Assembly (NCBI RefSeq): GCF_006539945.1
Contig: NZ_BJNZ01000016.1
Span: 1 to 64,000 of the forward strand
DNA length: 64,000 nt
Direction: 5' to 3'
Origin: Cellulosimicrobium cellulans
Lineage (GTDB): Bacteria; Actinomycetota; Actinomycetes; Actinomycetales; Cellulomonadaceae
How positions within the stretch are numbered: the first letter of the stretch is position 1; each line of letters starts with the position of its first letter. A program made the position numbers and the translations under genes. This document shows, in pieces, positions 51,598-59,638 of this stretch. Under the pieces are notes generated by a model. That model saw nothing but the letters and a program-made list of their open reading frames with translations. It ran no database searches and was not told the origin of the DNA.

Positions 51598-53799
51598 TCA
51601 GCCGCACGCGACGGCGTCGTACGCCGCCGTGACGTCGTGCGGACCCTGGTCGCCGCCCGTGACGTGCACGGTCGCCTCGCCCGCGGCGACGGACGACGCG
51701 CGCGTCGCGAACGACTGGTACGCGTTCGCGCCCGGGGCGACGCTCGCGACGGTGCGCGACCCGAACGGCGTCGAGAGCGTCACCGCGAGCGGGACCTCGC
51801 CGCCGTTGGTCGCCCGGACCGCGACGTACGCCTTGCCCGCGAGGCAGCGCGTCGTGGCCTCGACCGTGACGTCCGCCTCCGCGGGGAGGTCGGTCGGGTA
51901 CGCGACGACCTGCGGGGAGGCGAACGAGCCGACGGCGGGCGCGCCCGTGTCGTTGACGACGTGGTCGATGCCGCCCGAGCCGTTGAGGAAGACGCTCGTC
52001 ATCGACCGGAACGTCACGCCCGCGCGGACCGGCGCCTGGATGCCGCTCGCGACCCGCACGTCGACGCCCTGGTTGAAGAACGAGTACACGCCCAGCCCGA
52101 CGGCGTCGTGCCGCCGGACGTGGTCGCCCACCCGGTACGACGCGAACCCCTTGCGGTCGCCGTCCATGAACGCGGCCTGGCTCGGCACGTCGTAGGGGAT
52201 CTCGCTCTGGTAGAAGACCGTGCGGCCGCGCTCACCGTTCCAGACCGTCTGGTTCTTCTGGTAGTGCTCGACGAAGAGGCCCGTGGCAGTCACGTCGTCG
52301 CCGTTCACGACGACGCCGTGGTCGCCCGTGTTCTGGCCCCACCCGATGCCGGCGCCGTGGTCCCCGCGCCAGGCCCAGACGTGGTCCATGAGCACGTGGT
52401 CGCTGTTGACCTCGATGCTCGTCGTCGCCTTGCCGACCCACGGGCCGCCGACGCGGACGAACACGTCGGTCAGCGTCGTCGGGTCGGCGGCGTCCGCCAC
52501 GTGCGCGTCCGCCGGACCGACGCGCACGAGGACGTCCGACTCGACCGGTCCGGCGTCGACCGTGATGCCGGCGACCTTCACGCCCGCGACGTCGCCGATC
52601 TCCAGCGCCGCGGTGCCCGACGTCGGCGCGAGGGACGCGTAGCCGAGGCCCAGCACGACCGTGCCGGGGTTCTCGACCTGGATCGCCTCGTCGAGGTGGT
52701 AGACGCCGGGGGTGAGCAGGAGGTTCTTGCCGGTCGACAGGGCCGCGTTGATCTCCGCCGCAGAGTCGCCCTCCTGGGCGACGAAGAAGCCGTCGAGAGA
52801 CAGCTTCTGACCTGCGTCCGGGTCGGTCGACCAGTCGACGCCGCGCGTCTCGGTCCGCGCGTCCGGCACGAACACGGCGAGGTCCTCGCCGTCACGGAAG
52901 AGGAACGGCGCCTCCCGGCTCAGCGGGGTCGTGTCGAGCGTCGTCTTGTTGCCGGCGGTGCCGTCGGGCTGGGGCCCGAAGTCCGTGGCGGGGGCGCCCT
53001 CGACGCCGGAGAAGACCATGTTCCACACGCCGCCGTCCCAGGTGCCGACCTCGGAGTTGCGCGTGTACCACTGCTGCTGCGAGCCGGTCACGAGGCGGCC
53101 GGAGACGCGCGAGTTGGCGAGGTAGCCGCCGCTCGCGTACTCGCCGAAGCGGCCGAACACTGTGAGGTCGCCCTGGATGTCGACCCGGCGCAGCGGCGCG
53201 GCCTGCGACACCGCGAACCGGAGCTGGTGCGGGTCCGTGATCCCGGCCGGGAACGGGCGGTTCACGTCCTCGTCGACCGGGCGCTGGATGGGGTTGATCG
53301 CCACGTTGCTCAGCGAGCGCCAGAAGCGTGTGAGCGAACCCGGGTCCTGGCAGCTCCACGGGTTGCTCGGGCAGCTCACGACCGGCTGCACGCTCAGCGC
53401 GCCGTTGATGAGCACGTCGTCCGGCTGGGCGCCCAGGCCGGCGATCGCGGTGTAGTAGCCGACCTCCGCGTTGACGATGCCGGTCGCCGTCGCCGGGTCG
53501 TCCTGGCCGGACGCGTCCCCGTAGACGCCGGGCTCGAAGAACACGGCGTGGCGGTCCTGGCTGAACTCCGCCTCGTCGTTGATCGACGCGAGGTAGGTGT
53601 TGATCCGGTCCACCGACCACGAGTCGTCGATGAAGACGACGTTCGGTCCGAGGTCGGGGTCGGTGGCCGGCTCGGCCGTCGCGGGTGCGGCGAGGGCCAC
53701 GCCCGTGGCGGCCACGGCGAGCGCCGCCACGCCCGCGCCGGCGGCACGGGCACGACGGGCCGGCCCGCCCGGGCCGGAGATGGTCGTCGAGAGGGTCAC
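51598..53799 (-). CDS. Secreted right-handed beta-helix protein with the shared C-terminal module
   Basis: The 733-residue exported protein has a signal peptide ending near ATAEPATD. A pectate-lyase-like parallel beta-helix core follows: NVVFIDDSWSVDRINTYLASI, FFEPGVYG, YYTAIAGLGAQPDDVLINGAL, SGSQQQWYTRNSEVGTWDGGVWNMVF, LLLTPGVYHLDEAIQV, TTSIEVNSDHVLMDHVWAWRGDHG, LFVEHYQKNQTVWNGE. Relatives in Streptomyces are annotated variously as adenylyl cyclase or coagulation factor 5/8 proteins; I trust neither name. Residues ~640-733 repeat the C-terminal module of the protein at 6315-7985. GTG 53799 has AAGGAG upstream. A candidate CebR box at 53911-53924 suggests cello-oligosaccharide control and hence an extracellular glycan substrate. 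Confidence 0.8.
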   Translation of the reverse strand: MTLSTTISGPGGPARRARAAGAGVAALAVAATGVALAAPATAEPATDPDLGPNVVFIDDSWSVDRINTYLASINDEAEFSQDRHAVFFEPGVYGDASGQDDPATATGIVNAEVGYYTAIAGLGAQPDDVLINGALSVQPVVSCPSNPWSCQDPGSLTRFWRSLSNVAINPIQRPVDEDVNRPFPAGITDPHQLRFAVSQAAPLRRVDIQGDLTVFGRFGEYASGGYLANSRVSGRLVTGSQQQWYTRNSEVGTWDGGVWNMVFSGVEGAPATDFGPQPDGTAGNKTTLDTTPLSREAPFLFRDGEDLAVFVPDARTETRGVDWSTDPDAGQKLSLDGFFVAQEGDSAAEINAALSTGKNLLLTPGVYHLDEAIQVENPGTVVLGLGYASLAPTSGTAALEIGDVAGVKVAGITVDAGPVESDVLVRVGPADAHVADAADPTTLTDVFVRVGGPWVGKATTSIEVNSDHVLMDHVWAWRGDHGAGIGWGQNTGDHGVVVNGDDVTATGLFVEHYQKNQTVWNGERGRTVFYQSEIPYDVPSQAAFMDGDRKGFASYRVGDHVRRHDAVGLGVYSFFNQGVDVRVASGIQAPVRAGVTFRSMTSVFLNGSGGIDHVVNDTGAPAVGSFASPQVVAYPTDLPAEADVTVEATTRCLAGKAYVAVRATNGGEVPLAVTLSTPFGSRTVASVAPGANAYQSFATRASSVAAGEATVHVTGGDQGPHDVTAAYDAVACG

Positions 53800-53872
53800 G
53801 GTGGGTGTTCTCCTTCGAACGGGGAGCCGGCGCAGCGCGCCGACGCCAGCGCGTCGTCGCGCTGATGCCGGG

Positions 53873-53902
53873 AGCCTAGGGCACCACTGACTGTCTTGTC
53901 AG
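53873..53902 (-). promoter_or_regulatory. Promoter CTGACA-N18-TAGGCT of the beta-helix gene
   Basis: On the minus strand CTGACA (53902-53897) is followed by 18 bases and TAGGCT (53878-53873). The -35 lies in a CTGAC/GTCAG inverted repeat, and a CebR-like box starts 9 bp upstream. Confidence 0.55.
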
Positions 53903-53910
53903 TAACTCGC

Positions 53911-53924
53911 TGGGAGCGCTCTCA
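53911..53924. promoter_or_regulatory. Candidate CebR operator TGGGAGCGCTCTCA
   Basis: It differs at one position from the Streptomyces CebR consensus TGGGAGCGCTCCCA, which controls cellobiose/cellulose genes. It sits just upstream of the -35 of the beta-helix gene. No cebR gene is in the window. Confidence 0.65.
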
Positions 53925-53949
53925 CATCGTGGGACGAACCCCGTGAGTG

Positions 53950-53995
53950 CATGAAAAATGTCGTCCCGAATCGCTTCGAGACGACATTTTTCATG
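53950..53995 (-). terminator. AT-rich 16-bp inverted repeat, terminator downstream of the XPB helicase gene
   Basis: CATGAAAAATGTCGTC (53950-53965) pairs with GACGACATTTTTCATG (53980-53995), with an inner CGAA/TTCG stem. Such an A/T-rich stem is atypical of the window. It may be bidirectional, since it also lies upstream of the beta-helix promoter. Confidence 0.7.
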
Positions 53996-54014
53996 GACTC
54001 AACGGTCGGCCTGG

Positions 54015-54037
54015 CACTGCACGACGCCCAGGTCCTC
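54015..54037 (-). repeat. 23-bp duplication of the helicase gene 3' end
   Basis: These 23 bases are identical to 54095-54117, which encode the last residues (EDLGVVQ) and part of the stop of the XPB helicase. The copies are 80 bp apart. In this copy the TGA stop position reads TGC, so the copy has no stop. Confidence 0.85.
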
Positions 54038-54093
54038 GTGTTCTCGGTCGGACTGGACGTCGTTCCGTGACAGCCGGGGACGGTCCCCACCCG

Positions 54094-55773
54094 TCACTGC
54101 ACGACGCCCAGGTCCTCCGCGTCGACGATGCGGTAGGCGTACCCCTGCTCCGCCAGGAACCGCTGGCGGTGGGCCGCGAAGTCCTGGTCGACGGTGTCGC
54201 GCGCGACGACGGCGTAGAAGTGCGCGGTGCGACCGTCGGACTTCGGGCGCATGACGCGGCCGAGGCGCTGGGCCTCCTCCTGGCGCGACCCGAAGGACCC
54301 CGACACCTGGATCGCGACGGACGCCTCGGGCAGGTCGATGGAGAAGTTCGCGACCTTCGACACGACGAGCCGCGAGATCTCGCCCGTGCGGAACGCGTCG
54401 AACAGGCGCTGCCGCTCGCGGACCGTCGTCGCGCCCGTGATGAGCGGCGCGTCGAGGTGCTGCGACAGCTCTTCGAGCTGGTCGAGGTACTGCCCGATCA
54501 CGAGCACCTGGTCGTCCGGGTGCTGCGCGACGATCCGCTCCACGACCCGGTTCTTGCCCGTGGCGGTCGCAGCGAGCCGGTACTTGTCCTCGGGCTCGGC
54601 GACGGCGTACGTCATGCGGTCGGACTCGGGCAGCGTGAGGCGCACCTCGACGCAGTCCGCGGGCGCGATGTAGCCCTGCGCCTCGATGTCCTTCCACGGG
54701 GCGTCGTACCGCTTGGGCCCGATGAGCGAGAACACCTCGTCCTCCCGGCCGTCCTCGCGCACGAGCGTCGCGGTGAGCCCGAGGCGGCGGCGCGCCTGCA
54801 GGTCCGCCGTCATGCGGAAGATCGGCGCGGGCAGCAGGTGCACCTCGTCGTACACGACGAGCCCCCAGTCACGGGCGTCGAGCAGCTCGAGGTGCGTGTA
54901 CACGCCCTTCCGCTTGGTCGTCAGCACCTGGTAGGTCGCGATCGTGACGGGCTTGATCTCCTTGCGCGCGCCGGAGTACTCGCCGATCTCGTCCTCGGTG
55001 AGCGTCGTGCGCCGCACGAGCTCGTCGCGCCACTGGCGCGCGCTGACCGTGTTCGTCACGAGGATGAGCGTCGTCGTCCCGGACCTCGCCATGGCGCCCG
55101 CCCCGACGATCGTCTTGCCCGCGCCGCACGGCAGCACGACGACGCCGCTCCCGCCGTGCCAGAACCCGTCCACCGCCTGCGCCTGGTACGGGCGCATCTC
55201 CCAGGGCTTCGGCTCCTCGCCCTCGGTGCGCGGCGGCGTCGTCGGGCTGAGCGCGATGGCGTGCTTCTCGCCGTCGACGTACCCGGCGAGGTCCTCGGCG
55301 GGCCAGCCGAGCTTCACCAGCACCTGCTTGAGGTGGCCGCGCTCGGACGGGTGCACGACGACGGTCGTGTCGTCGATCCGGTCGCCCACCAGCCCGGCGG
55401 TGCGCTTGGACTTGAGCACCTCGGCGAGGACGGCGCGGTCCGTCGCCTCGAGCACGAGGCCGTGCGTCGGGTGCTGCGCGAGCGTGAGCCGCCCGTAGCG
55501 CGACATGGTCTCCGCGACGTCGATGAGCAGCGCGTGCGGTACCGGGTAGCGGGAGTACTCGATGAGCGTGTTGACGACCTGCTCCGCGTCGTGGCCGGCC
55601 GCGCGCGCGTTCCACAGCCCGAGCGGCGTGAGCCGGTAGGTGTGGACGTGCTCGGGGGCGCGCTCGAGCTCGGCGAACGGCGCGATCGCGCGGCGCGCGT
55701 CGTCGGCGCGCGGGTGGTCGACCTCGAGCAGCAGCGACTTGTCGCTCTGGACGATGAGTGGTCCGTCGGTCAT
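54094..55773 (-). CDS. XPB/Ssl2-family DNA helicase
   Basis: The 559-residue SF2 helicase has an N-terminal damage-recognition-like domain (~1-190), Walker A around 217-221 (LPCGAGKTIVG), DEVH box at 309-312, LTATLVREDGREDEVFSLIGPKRYD carrying the XPB RED motif, and the second RecA lobe with VLVIGQYLDQLEELSQHL and motif VI EAQRLGRVMRP. It is a 3'-5' DNA translocase likely linked to repair or transcription. AAGGAG lies 4 bases before the ATG. The gene upstream encodes its helicase-associated partner. Confidence 0.95.
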   Translation of the reverse strand: MTDGPLIVQSDKSLLLEVDHPRADDARRAIAPFAELERAPEHVHTYRLTPLGLWNARAAGHDAEQVVNTLIEYSRYPVPHALLIDVAETMSRYGRLTLAQHPTHGLVLEATDRAVLAEVLKSKRTAGLVGDRIDDTTVVVHPSERGHLKQVLVKLGWPAEDLAGYVDGEKHAIALSPTTPPRTEGEEPKPWEMRPYQAQAVDGFWHGGSGVVVLPCGAGKTIVGAGAMARSGTTTLILVTNTVSARQWRDELVRRTTLTEDEIGEYSGARKEIKPVTIATYQVLTTKRKGVYTHLELLDARDWGLVVYDEVHLLPAPIFRMTADLQARRRLGLTATLVREDGREDEVFSLIGPKRYDAPWKDIEAQGYIAPADCVEVRLTLPESDRMTYAVAEPEDKYRLAATATGKNRVVERIVAQHPDDQVLVIGQYLDQLEELSQHLDAPLITGATTVRERQRLFDAFRTGEISRLVVSKVANFSIDLPEASVAIQVSGSFGSRQEEAQRLGRVMRPKSDGRTAHFYAVVARDTVDQDFAAHRQRFLAEQGYAYRIVDAEDLGVVQ

Positions 55774-55786
55774 GTGTCTCCTTGCC

Positions 55787-55884
55787 GAGGTGGAACCGTG
55801 GTCTCGCGAGGGAGAACCGCGGTGCCGCGAGGCCGAGGCGTGGTCGTGACCACGGTTCTACCTCGCGCCACCAGGGTTCTCCGT
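55787..55884. repeat. R1 repeat locus I: three degenerate forward and two inverted units
   Basis: Forward units GAGGTGGAACCGTGGTC (55787), GAGGGAGAACCGCGGTG (55808) and GAGGCCGAGGCGTGGTC (55829) face inverted GACCACGGTTCTACCTC (55848) and CACCAGGGTTCTCCGTC (55868). The minus-strand reading supplies the TAG stop of the helicase-associated gene at 55860-55858. Confidence 0.85.
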
Positions 55885-58374
55885 CGGCGGGGTGTCGGGG
55901 GCGACGGACGCGATGCGGTGCACCGCGACCGTGAGCTCCGCGTCGCGCGCCGGGTCCTGCGCGCGCAGCCGTCCGGCATCGAGCGTGAGGGGCCGCACGC
56001 GGCGGCGGTCCTGCGAGCCCGTCGGCCCGACCACCTCGAGCCAGACCGACGCCCCGTCCGCGATGGCCTCGCGCAGCAGACCCAACGCGGCCACCGGGTC
56101 GGATGTTCCCTCCGCGGGGGCGTACCCGTCGGGGCGTCCGTTCGTGCCCGACGGCGTCCGCCCGCCCGTGCGCGTCCCGTCGCCCTCCGCGTGGGCCGTC
56201 CGTCCGGTCCGCCCGCCCGCTCCGGCACCCCCGCGCTCGGCCGAGCGGGCGTCCGCCGCGCGCAGGCGTGCGACGAGGTCCGCGAACCGCTGGGTGCGTT
56301 CAGAGACGCCGCCCGGCTCGTCGACGCGCGCCCCGGAACCGAGGACGACGCCGGTCCGCGCGCGCCCGCCCGCGCGCCGCCCCGTGGTCCCGGCCCGGCC
56401 GCGTCGGGACGGCGCGACGCCGTCGGGCGCGCCCCGCCGGCCGGCCCGGTCCGCGACGAGCACACGCCCGTCCGGGCCCTCGACGACGGCCGGCACGCCG
56501 CGGGCGCGCAACGCCTCCTGGAGCTCCCCGGCGGGCGCGGCCGACGCGAGCACGGTCGGCGCGAGGAGCACCAGCCCCAGCCCGCGCAGGGCCGGGTCCT
56601 CCGCGATCCCGGCGAGCAGGACCGGGTCCTCGGCACGCACGTACGACGACGCCGTCCCTACGCGGACCCGGCCGTGGCGGCGGGCCGTGTCCCGCACCAG
56701 GTACTCGAGCGGCTGCGGCACGGGCGTGCGCGAGTGCGCCGCGAGCTCGGCGAGGAGCTCGTCGGCCGTCGCGCCGCGGTCGAGCGCGCGCAGGACGGAG
56801 TCCGGGGTGAACCGGACCGTCGTCGCGGCGCCGCGGGACTCGACGTCGGCCGCCACCTCCACGAGCCGCTCGAGCGTGCGCGACGGTCGGCCCGGCACGA
56901 TGCCCGTGAGATCGCCCTGGAGCAGCAGGTCGTCGACCTCCGCCGGGAGCACCGCCTCGAAGGCGGCGCCGAGGTCGGCCGGGCCGGCCCCGGACGACGA
57001 CGCCGCGTCGTCGGACCCGAGGAGGACACGGCCCGGGGGAGCGAGCGCACCTGCGCCGGTCGCCCCGAGCAGCGCGGCCTCGCGCAGCAGCCCCGCGACG
57101 GCCTGCTCCGGCGGCACCGCCCGGGGCGTGCGCCAGCGGAGCACCGCGACGACGTCGGCCGCGGCGAGCGGGCGCCCGGGGGCGAGGTCGAGGACGTCCA
57201 GGACGGAGCGGCGCAGCCGGGGCACCCACGGGCGCCACAGCTCCGGGTCGAGCGCGGCACGGAGGGCGCCCTTCTCGTCGCGGCTGCCCACGAGCCAGGG
57301 GGTGCGGCGCGAGCGCCACCAGCCCCGGGCGAGCGTCGCCCAGCGATCGCCCAGGTCGTCGTCGAGCCAGTCCTCCGCGGCGAGGGTCGGGGCGAACGTG
57401 GGCGGGTCGTCGCCGTCGTCGGCCACGAGCCCGGCCGCCGCGGCCAGCTCGACGACGGCGGCGGCCGTCGGGTCGTCCACCTCGAGCGCGAGGGCGGCCC
57501 GCCGCAGGTCGCGCACCCCGAGCCCGCCGGCACGCAGCACGCCCGGCGGGTGCTCGGTCCAGTGCGTCACGAGCCGAGCCACGAGCCGCACGGCCTCCAG
57601 CCCGGCGCTCGCGGACTCCGCGTCGACCGTCGTCGTCGGGAGCTCGCGGACCTCCGGGACGGGCGGCGCGGTCCGGACGTCACGGTGCGTGCGGCCGCCG
57701 CGCAGGGCGAGCCCGACCTCCCGCGGCAGCACGACGTGCCGCTCGTCCGTCGCGCGCAGGTAGCCGTGCTCGACGAGCCAGGCCGTCGCGCGCCGGGCCG
57801 ACGCGTCCGCGCGGGGCGCGACCCCGACGGGTGGCCCCCACGTCAGCGCGTCGAGGATCGCCCGGGCGCCCGGCGGGGCGTCGTCGGGCAGGTCGCCGGG
57901 CGGCGCGCTCGTCCCGGTCGCGCTCGCGTCCCCGGCAGCGAGAGCCGCGACGGGGCCGAGGCCGGCGGGGTGGGGGCCGAGGACCTCCGCGACACCGGGC
58001 GCCGGGCGGAACCCGGCCGACCGGGTGCCGGGGGTCCAGACGAGCGCGAGCTCGTCGAGGAGGGCGAGCGCGGCGGTCACGCGCGACCGGTCGACGCCCG
58101 TCGCCCGGGCGACCGCCGCCGCCGTCGCGGAGGACCCCACCGAGTCGAGGACCAGCACCGACTCCAGGACGTGGAGCGTGAGCTCGTCCAGCCCCGTGAG
58201 CGCGCGTTCCAGGCTCGTCCGGTTCATCGCGCGCGCGGCGAGCGAGAGGAGGGTCGACGGCGACGGCGTCGCGAGGTCGGGACGCCGTCCGAGCAGCGCG
58301 ACCAGGGCGGCGTCGTCGCGCTGGCGCAGCGACTCGCTGTACGTCGGAGCCCGCTCGGGCCGGGAGGTGGCCAT
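55858..58374 (-). CDS. Helicase-associated domain protein, partner of the XPB helicase
   Basis: The 838-residue protein has the helicase C-terminal-like associated domain (Helicase_C_3 type) best seen in RTPVPQPLEYLVRDTARRHGRVRVGTASSYVRAEDPVLL. Upstream are winged-helix-like segments (LDELTLHVLESVLVLDSVGSSATAAAVARATGVDRSRVTAALALLDEL). A disordered Arg/Gly-rich stretch of ~110 residues lies at about 650-770. It has no Walker motifs. ATG 58374 follows TAACAT by 7 bases; the longer frame upstream is rejected. The last residues and stop codon (…NPGGAR, TAG) lie inside an R1 unit. Confidence 0.85.
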   Translation of the reverse strand: MATSRPERAPTYSESLRQRDDAALVALLGRRPDLATPSPSTLLSLAARAMNRTSLERALTGLDELTLHVLESVLVLDSVGSSATAAAVARATGVDRSRVTAALALLDELALVWTPGTRSAGFRPAPGVAEVLGPHPAGLGPVAALAAGDASATGTSAPPGDLPDDAPPGARAILDALTWGPPVGVAPRADASARRATAWLVEHGYLRATDERHVVLPREVGLALRGGRTHRDVRTAPPVPEVRELPTTTVDAESASAGLEAVRLVARLVTHWTEHPPGVLRAGGLGVRDLRRAALALEVDDPTAAAVVELAAAAGLVADDGDDPPTFAPTLAAEDWLDDDLGDRWATLARGWWRSRRTPWLVGSRDEKGALRAALDPELWRPWVPRLRRSVLDVLDLAPGRPLAAADVVAVLRWRTPRAVPPEQAVAGLLREAALLGATGAGALAPPGRVLLGSDDAASSSGAGPADLGAAFEAVLPAEVDDLLLQGDLTGIVPGRPSRTLERLVEVAADVESRGAATTVRFTPDSVLRALDRGATADELLAELAAHSRTPVPQPLEYLVRDTARRHGRVRVGTASSYVRAEDPVLLAGIAEDPALRGLGLVLLAPTVLASAAPAGELQEALRARGVPAVVEGPDGRVLVADRAGRRGAPDGVAPSRRGRAGTTGRRAGGRARTGVVLGSGARVDEPGGVSERTQRFADLVARLRAADARSAERGGAGAGGRTGRTAHAEGDGTRTGGRTPSGTNGRPDGYAPAEGTSDPVAALGLLREAIADGASVWLEVVGPTGSQDRRRVRPLTLDAGRLRAQDPARDAELTVAVHRIASVAPDTPPTENPGGAR

Positions 58375-58381
58375 CCGTTCG

Positions 58382-58387
58382 ATGTTA
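58382..58387 (-). promoter_or_regulatory. -10 box TAACAT of a probable leaderless promoter
   Basis: TAACAT on the minus strand, 7 bases from ATG 58374. Confidence 0.5.
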
Positions 58388-58406
58388 CGCGCCGGGCCCG
58401 GTCCCA

Positions 58407-58459
58407 CGAGATCGGTGATCGCGGTCGAGATCGGCAGTCGGGACCGCCGATCTCGACGG
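58407..58459. repeat. R2 repeat locus 2 (19-bp period)
   Basis: CGAGATCGGTGATCGCGGT at 58407 and CGAGATCGGCAGTCGGGAC at 58426 are 19 bp apart, followed by inverted CGCCGATCTCGACGG. It lies 13 bp past the 3' end of the AbiEi-like gene. Confidence 0.75.
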
Positions 58460-58471
58460 AACGTGCCGAGG

Positions 58472-59428
58472 TCAGAGAGGCGGGAGGAACGGGTCGGGGC
58501 GGAGGCCGCGGACGACGTCGGGCGGGACGTGCCGCAGGACCCGCGCCACGACGTACGACGGCCGGTCCCGGGAGGTGACGCGCAGCAGGCGGTTCCCCGT
58601 GCGCTCGATCGCCTCCTGCCGGAGCTTCTCCTGGACGAGCACGCGGCCCGGGTCCTCGCGCGGCGCCAGCCCGGACGGGCCGGTGCGGTACTTCACGAGG
58701 CCGTCGAACTCCAGCAGCAACCGCCACCGCGTCCAGCCCAGGTCTACCCGCACCGGGCCGACCTCGGTCCGGAGCGGCACCTGCGTGTCCGGGCGCGGCA
58801 ACCCGGTCCGCAGGAGGACGTACCGCAGCCAGGTCTCGCGAGCCGACTCCGCGCCCGGGTCCGCGAGCGCGAGCACGTGCCGGGCCCGACGGGAACCGCG
58901 GCCTCGCGGTGTTCGGTCGAGGACGGCCGCGACGTCGGACCGCCGGACGCCCCGCGCGAGCGCCGCGTCCGCCACGACGAGACCGTCGAGCGCGGGCATC
59001 GTGCGCAGGCAGTCGGCGGCGGTGCGCGCGAGCGAGGTCGCGGTGACCCCGAGGGTCGACACCCGGTCCTCGGCACCGACCTCGCCGACGTGCCGTGTCA
59101 CGTCGCGCGCCGCGGAGCCCGACCTGCGGTACGGCTGGAACACGTGGGTCGTCGTCGGGAGCTCCCACACGGGCAGGCCGTGCAGGAGCGCTGCGGACGC
59201 GTGGCTCACGACGGGGTCGGCGCGGAGGGCGCGGGCGACGGCACCGGCTCGGACGACCGCGAGCGTGCGCGCTGCCAGGAGAGGCGGTACGTCGGGCGGG
59301 GGCGTGTCGCGGTACGCGCCGCGCCGCACGCGTTCCCACTCGCCGGCGGCGATGCGGTGCCGGACCTCTTCCGGGAGGTGCTCGTGCGCGAGGTGCACAG
59401 GGGTCTGGGGCTCTCGACTCGTCGGCAT
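58472..59428 (-). CDS. AbiEi-type antitoxin-domain protein with endonuclease-like C-terminus
   Basis: The 318-residue protein has an N-terminal winged-helix of the type IV antitoxin AbiEi kind (VRHRIAAGEWERVRRGAYR). The C-terminal DUF559/Vsr-like fold carries VRVDLGWTRWRLLLEFDGLVKYR, with Asp and Glu placed like nuclease ligands. No AbiEii-type nucleotidyltransferase toxin is adjacent, so a toxin-antitoxin role is doubtful; many actinobacteria carry such solitary proteins. ATG 59428 starts the conserved reading frame. R2 repeats lie on both sides of the gene. Confidence 0.75.
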   Translation of the reverse strand: MPTSREPQTPVHLAHEHLPEEVRHRIAAGEWERVRRGAYRDTPPPDVPPLLAARTLAVVRAGAVARALRADPVVSHASAALLHGLPVWELPTTTHVFQPYRRSGSAARDVTRHVGEVGAEDRVSTLGVTATSLARTAADCLRTMPALDGLVVADAALARGVRRSDVAAVLDRTPRGRGSRRARHVLALADPGAESARETWLRYVLLRTGLPRPDTQVPLRTEVGPVRVDLGWTRWRLLLEFDGLVKYRTGPSGLAPREDPGRVLVQEKLRQEAIERTGNRLLRVTSRDRPSYVVARVLRHVPPDVVRGLRPDPFLPPL

Positions 59429-59572
59429 GGGAGGAGATCGTGCCGCCCCGGAGACCGCCGCGGGCCGGGCGGGACCGGAGCTGTGGACGACGCCTGCGCG
59501 GTGCGGCGGCTGTGGACGGCGCCCCTGACGCGTCCCCGTGCCGTCCAGCCCGGCGCACCTGTTCGGCAGGTT

Positions 59573-59633
59573 CTGCCGACATCGGCGGGTGGGACCGCCG
59601 ACCTCGACTCCGACCGCCGACCTCGGCGGATCC
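59573..59633. repeat. R2 repeat locus 3 (19-bp period)
   Basis: CGCCGACCTCGACTCCGAC and CGCCGACCTCGGCGGATCC are 19 bp apart (from 59597 and 59616), preceded by CTGCCGACATCGGCGGGTG. It starts 5 bp beyond the 3' end of the minus-strand SDR gene. Confidence 0.75.
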
Positions 59634-59638
59634 GGTGC

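Noticed and set aside
53947-58578. A very long open frame (over 1500 codons) on the plus strand opposite the helicase genes
   Set aside because: It is the antisense shadow of two well-supported minus-strand genes. Its product is Arg/Gly/Ala-rich with no domain, a common result of GC-rich codon use.
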